Shown piece by piece: positions 32,259 through 34,003 of a stretch of DNA of 34,003 nucleotides. Where the stretch lies: NCBI GenBank assembly GCA_947074205.1, contig CAMTOQ010000037.1, positions 1 through 34,003 on the forward strand, written 5' to 3'. The DNA is from an uncultured Bacteroides sp. (lineage in GTDB: Bacteria; Bacteroidota; Bacteroidia; Bacteroidales; Bacteroidaceae). The notes beneath the pieces are model-generated. The model did no database searches, was not told the origin of the DNA, and saw only the letters and a list, made by a program, of their open reading frames with translations. Position 1 is the first letter of the stretch. Every line of letters starts with the position of its first letter. A program made the translations under genes and the position numbers.

Positions 32259-33857
32259 ATGAAAAGTTTGAAAGTGTTTTTAGGTGTAATAGCTGCCATG
32301 GCTGTGTCCACGGGAGTATCTGCCCAAACAACGATATATGATGCAAATCGCCTTTTAGGAACTGATTTGAATGGTACAGCCCGCTATGTGGGTATGGGAG
32401 GTGCAATGGGAGCGCTGGGTGGTGATATCACCACCATGTCAACCAATCCTGCCGGTATAGGTATTTACCGTAGTGGTGATGCGATGGTTTCGTTTGGATT
32501 AGTCAATAATGAAATGAAATCTAACCATCTAGGTAGCATTAATGAACTGAACAAAGTATTTGGTTCTTTTGATAATGCCGGTTTTGTATACGCATACAAG
32601 GTGGGTAATCAAACTCCACTACGTTTTGTGAATTTTGGTTTTAATTATCGCCGTACAAAGTCGTTTAACCGTAACTCTTTTATGGGTGGCACCTATTTGG
32701 CTTCTCAAACAGAGCAAATGGCTGATATGACAAATAGTGCAAATATTAGCGTTGATGCAATTGAGGCTAATAATGCATACTTTAATAGTAGTGTACCTTG
32801 GCTAGGAATCTTGGGCTATGACTCTTATCTAGTGAATCCTTGGTATGATAATGGTAAACTGGGTGGCTTTAATCCATATTATATGAATGGGGATGAGGTT
32901 GATGCTACTTATAGTTCACGCGAACGTGGTGGATTGAATGAATTTGATTTCAATGTGGCCTTCAATCTATATGATAGAGTGTTTTTGGGAGCTACCGTAG
33001 GGGTATACTATTTAGACTATACAAGAAATAGTAATTATTCGGAAGATTTCTTTTATCAAGATGGTGCCGAATGGAAGACAGCTGGCGGTTATACATTAAA
33101 CAACTATTATAATTCTACTGGTACAGGGGTTGATGTGAAATTGGGTATGATTATTCGTCCAATAGAGAATTCGCCTTTACGCATTGGTGCAGCGGTGCAT
33201 ACTCCTACTTTTTATCGCATAACAGAATATACATCGGCTACTTTGGATTTTGATGTAGATGTTCTTGAAGGTGATGAGATGATTGCTAAAACAGGGTCCA
33301 CTTATACTCAGGATGCTAATGGCAACGATCTTCAAAGTGAGACTGTAAATAAGATTGTTACTCCTTGGCGTTATAATTTAAGCCTGGGTTATACTATTGG
33401 CTCTAATGTAGCTTTGGGTGTAGAGTATGAATATGCTGATTATTCTACAACTAAGTTGAAGTATGATGATGGTATGAGAATGGAGCAAGAAACTGCGGAT
33501 GCTCGTGATATGCTGAAGGGTGTAAGTACTATCAAAGTAGGTGCTGAATTTAAGATTATCCCAGAGTTTGCTGTGCGATTTGGTTATAATCATATCACTG
33601 CTGCTATGAAAGATGATGCATTCAAGTATTTGCCTAGTAATAGTGTGCGTACAGATACTGAATACTCTAATCTAAAGTCGGGTAACAATTATACGTTTGG
33701 TGTAGGTTATCGTGGAGAGAGTTTCTATTTTGATTTGGCATATCAATACAATACATACAAAGAACAATTCTATGCATTTGATAGTATTCATCTTGAGAAG
33801 ACAAATGTTATCAATAGAAATAGTAAGGTTGTTTGTACATTAGGAATGCGATTCTAA
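32259..33857 (+). CDS. FadL/OmpP1-like outer-membrane beta-barrel protein
   Basis: A 532-aa outer-membrane protein with signal peptide MKSLKVFLGVIAAMAVSTGV ending SAQ. The start of the mature chain resembles FadL/OmpP1-family hydrophobic-substrate channels: RYVGMGGAMGALGGD (42-56) and STNPAGIGIYRSGD with NPAG at 63-66. The rest is alternating aromatic/hydrophobic strands with Asn/Tyr-rich loops, and the chain ends CTLGMRF with the terminal Phe of barrel proteins. Homologues in Bacteroides are sometimes labelled hemin receptor or outer membrane transport protein; the ligand is unknown. It follows the low-complexity protein by 29 bp and ends at a strong terminator, so it is the last gene of that operon. 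Confidence 0.88.
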   Translation: MKSLKVFLGVIAAMAVSTGVSAQTTIYDANRLLGTDLNGTARYVGMGGAMGALGGDITTMSTNPAGIGIYRSGDAMVSFGLVNNEMKSNHLGSINELNKVFGSFDNAGFVYAYKVGNQTPLRFVNFGFNYRRTKSFNRNSFMGGTYLASQTEQMADMTNSANISVDAIEANNAYFNSSVPWLGILGYDSYLVNPWYDNGKLGGFNPYYMNGDEVDATYSSRERGGLNEFDFNVAFNLYDRVFLGATVGVYYLDYTRNSNYSEDFFYQDGAEWKTAGGYTLNNYYNSTGTGVDVKLGMIIRPIENSPLRIGAAVHTPTFYRITEYTSATLDFDVDVLEGDEMIAKTGSTYTQDANGNDLQSETVNKIVTPWRYNLSLGYTIGSNVALGVEYEYADYSTTKLKYDDGMRMEQETADARDMLKGVSTIKVGAEFKIIPEFAVRFGYNHITAAMKDDAFKYLPSNSVRTDTEYSNLKSGNNYTFGVGYRGESFYFDLAYQYNTYKEQFYAFDSIHLEKTNVINRNSKVVCTLGMRF

Positions 33858-33913
33858 GTAAGTTATTATTATATTTATTTTCAGTGTGTTTAAGGCTCGT
33901 AAGAGCTAGGATT

Positions 33914-33946
33914 AGAAGTGTATCCTTTGGGGTGCACTTCTTTTTT
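33914..33946 (+). terminator. Rho-independent terminator after the FadL-like gene
   Basis: A 12-bp stem (AGAAGTGTATCC 33914-33925 / GGGTGCACTTCT 33930-33941, with two G-U pairs) has loop TTTG and runs into TTTTTT. Confidence 0.92.
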
Positions 33947-33990
33947 ATGGATCATACCGAAATCCTGAGGGGAGATAATTGAAGTTTATT

Positions 33991-33998
33991 TATCTTTG
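33991..33998 (+). promoter_or_regulatory. -7 box of a gene beyond the window
   Basis: TATCTTTG matches TAnnTTTG in the last 13 bases. No -33 element is clear and the downstream gene is outside the window. Confidence 0.35.
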
Positions 33999-34003
33999 CC
34001 TCA

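Noticed and set aside
31973..32341. Plus-strand 122-codon frame overlapping the Ser-rich tail and the FadL-like start
   Set aside because: It is an alternative-frame shadow of the repeat-rich gene, composed of Val/Ala/His runs produced by Ser/Arg codons.
1..34003. Defence island, prophage or transposon
   Set aside because: All recognised genes are housekeeping or envelope functions; no recombinase, capsid, restriction or toxin genes were seen.

Overview
The window looks like a chromosomal segment of a Bacteroides-type bacterium (order Bacteroidales). The grounds are: promoter -7 boxes of the form TAnnTTTG in front of many genes and almost no Shine-Dalgarno sequences; a long PPi-dependent phosphofructokinase; GlnS used directly for glutaminyl-tRNA; a DUF4286-ruvC-pulA cluster; a NagB-like/PIG-L fusion protein; and a FadL/OmpP1-type outer-membrane protein. 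Most of it is ordinary core genome. I see no insertion sequence, phage, integrase, CRISPR array or toxin-antitoxin pair.

Layout. 1-786 is the 3' end of a secreted-looking protein with a possible type IX secretion tail, followed by a hairpin. 1110-1183 is a tRNA-Ala(GGC) on the minus strand with its own terminator. 1268-4158 is a compact plus-strand run: DUF4286 protein, RuvC and a lipoprotein type I pullulanase. A large-type MscS channel (plus) and an M50-like membrane metalloprotease (minus) converge on a shared hairpin. 6946-11134 is a TolC-family outer-membrane protein followed by an NtrC-type response regulator and its histidine kinase, with a candidate sigma-54 promoter in front of tolC. 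There are no pump or adaptor genes beside it.

11189-20639 is all minus strand. In transcription order it holds a secreted amidase with an inserted golvesin-like domain, glnS, a TPR protein, a DedA protein, CorA and L-serine dehydratase. A 367-bp gap with an unusual set of competing inverted repeats precedes the NagB-like/PIG-L fusion (21007-22998). Then come a nitrilase-family amidase, a PlsC-type acyltransferase and a coupled 90-aa protein (one likely transcript), and a patatin phospholipase carrying an outer-membrane barrel. From 27414 the plus strand has PPi-PFK and a membrane-anchored GH25 lysozyme whose tail overlaps that of convergent prmA. The window closes with a Trp/Gly- and Ser/Arg-rich secreted protein and a FadL-like barrel protein, probably one operon, and a terminator.

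Shared themes are envelope biology (amidase, lysozyme, patatin-barrel, TolC, FadL-like, MscS, DedA, M50) and carbohydrate use (pullulanase, PPi-PFK, the amino-sugar fusion). The best leads are the NagB-like domain that has lost three of four catalytic residues, the sigma-54-linked lone tolC, the competing hairpins near 20.85 kb, and the low-complexity protein/barrel pair with repeated palindromes upstream. All functional calls come from reading motifs by eye; no database search was run.
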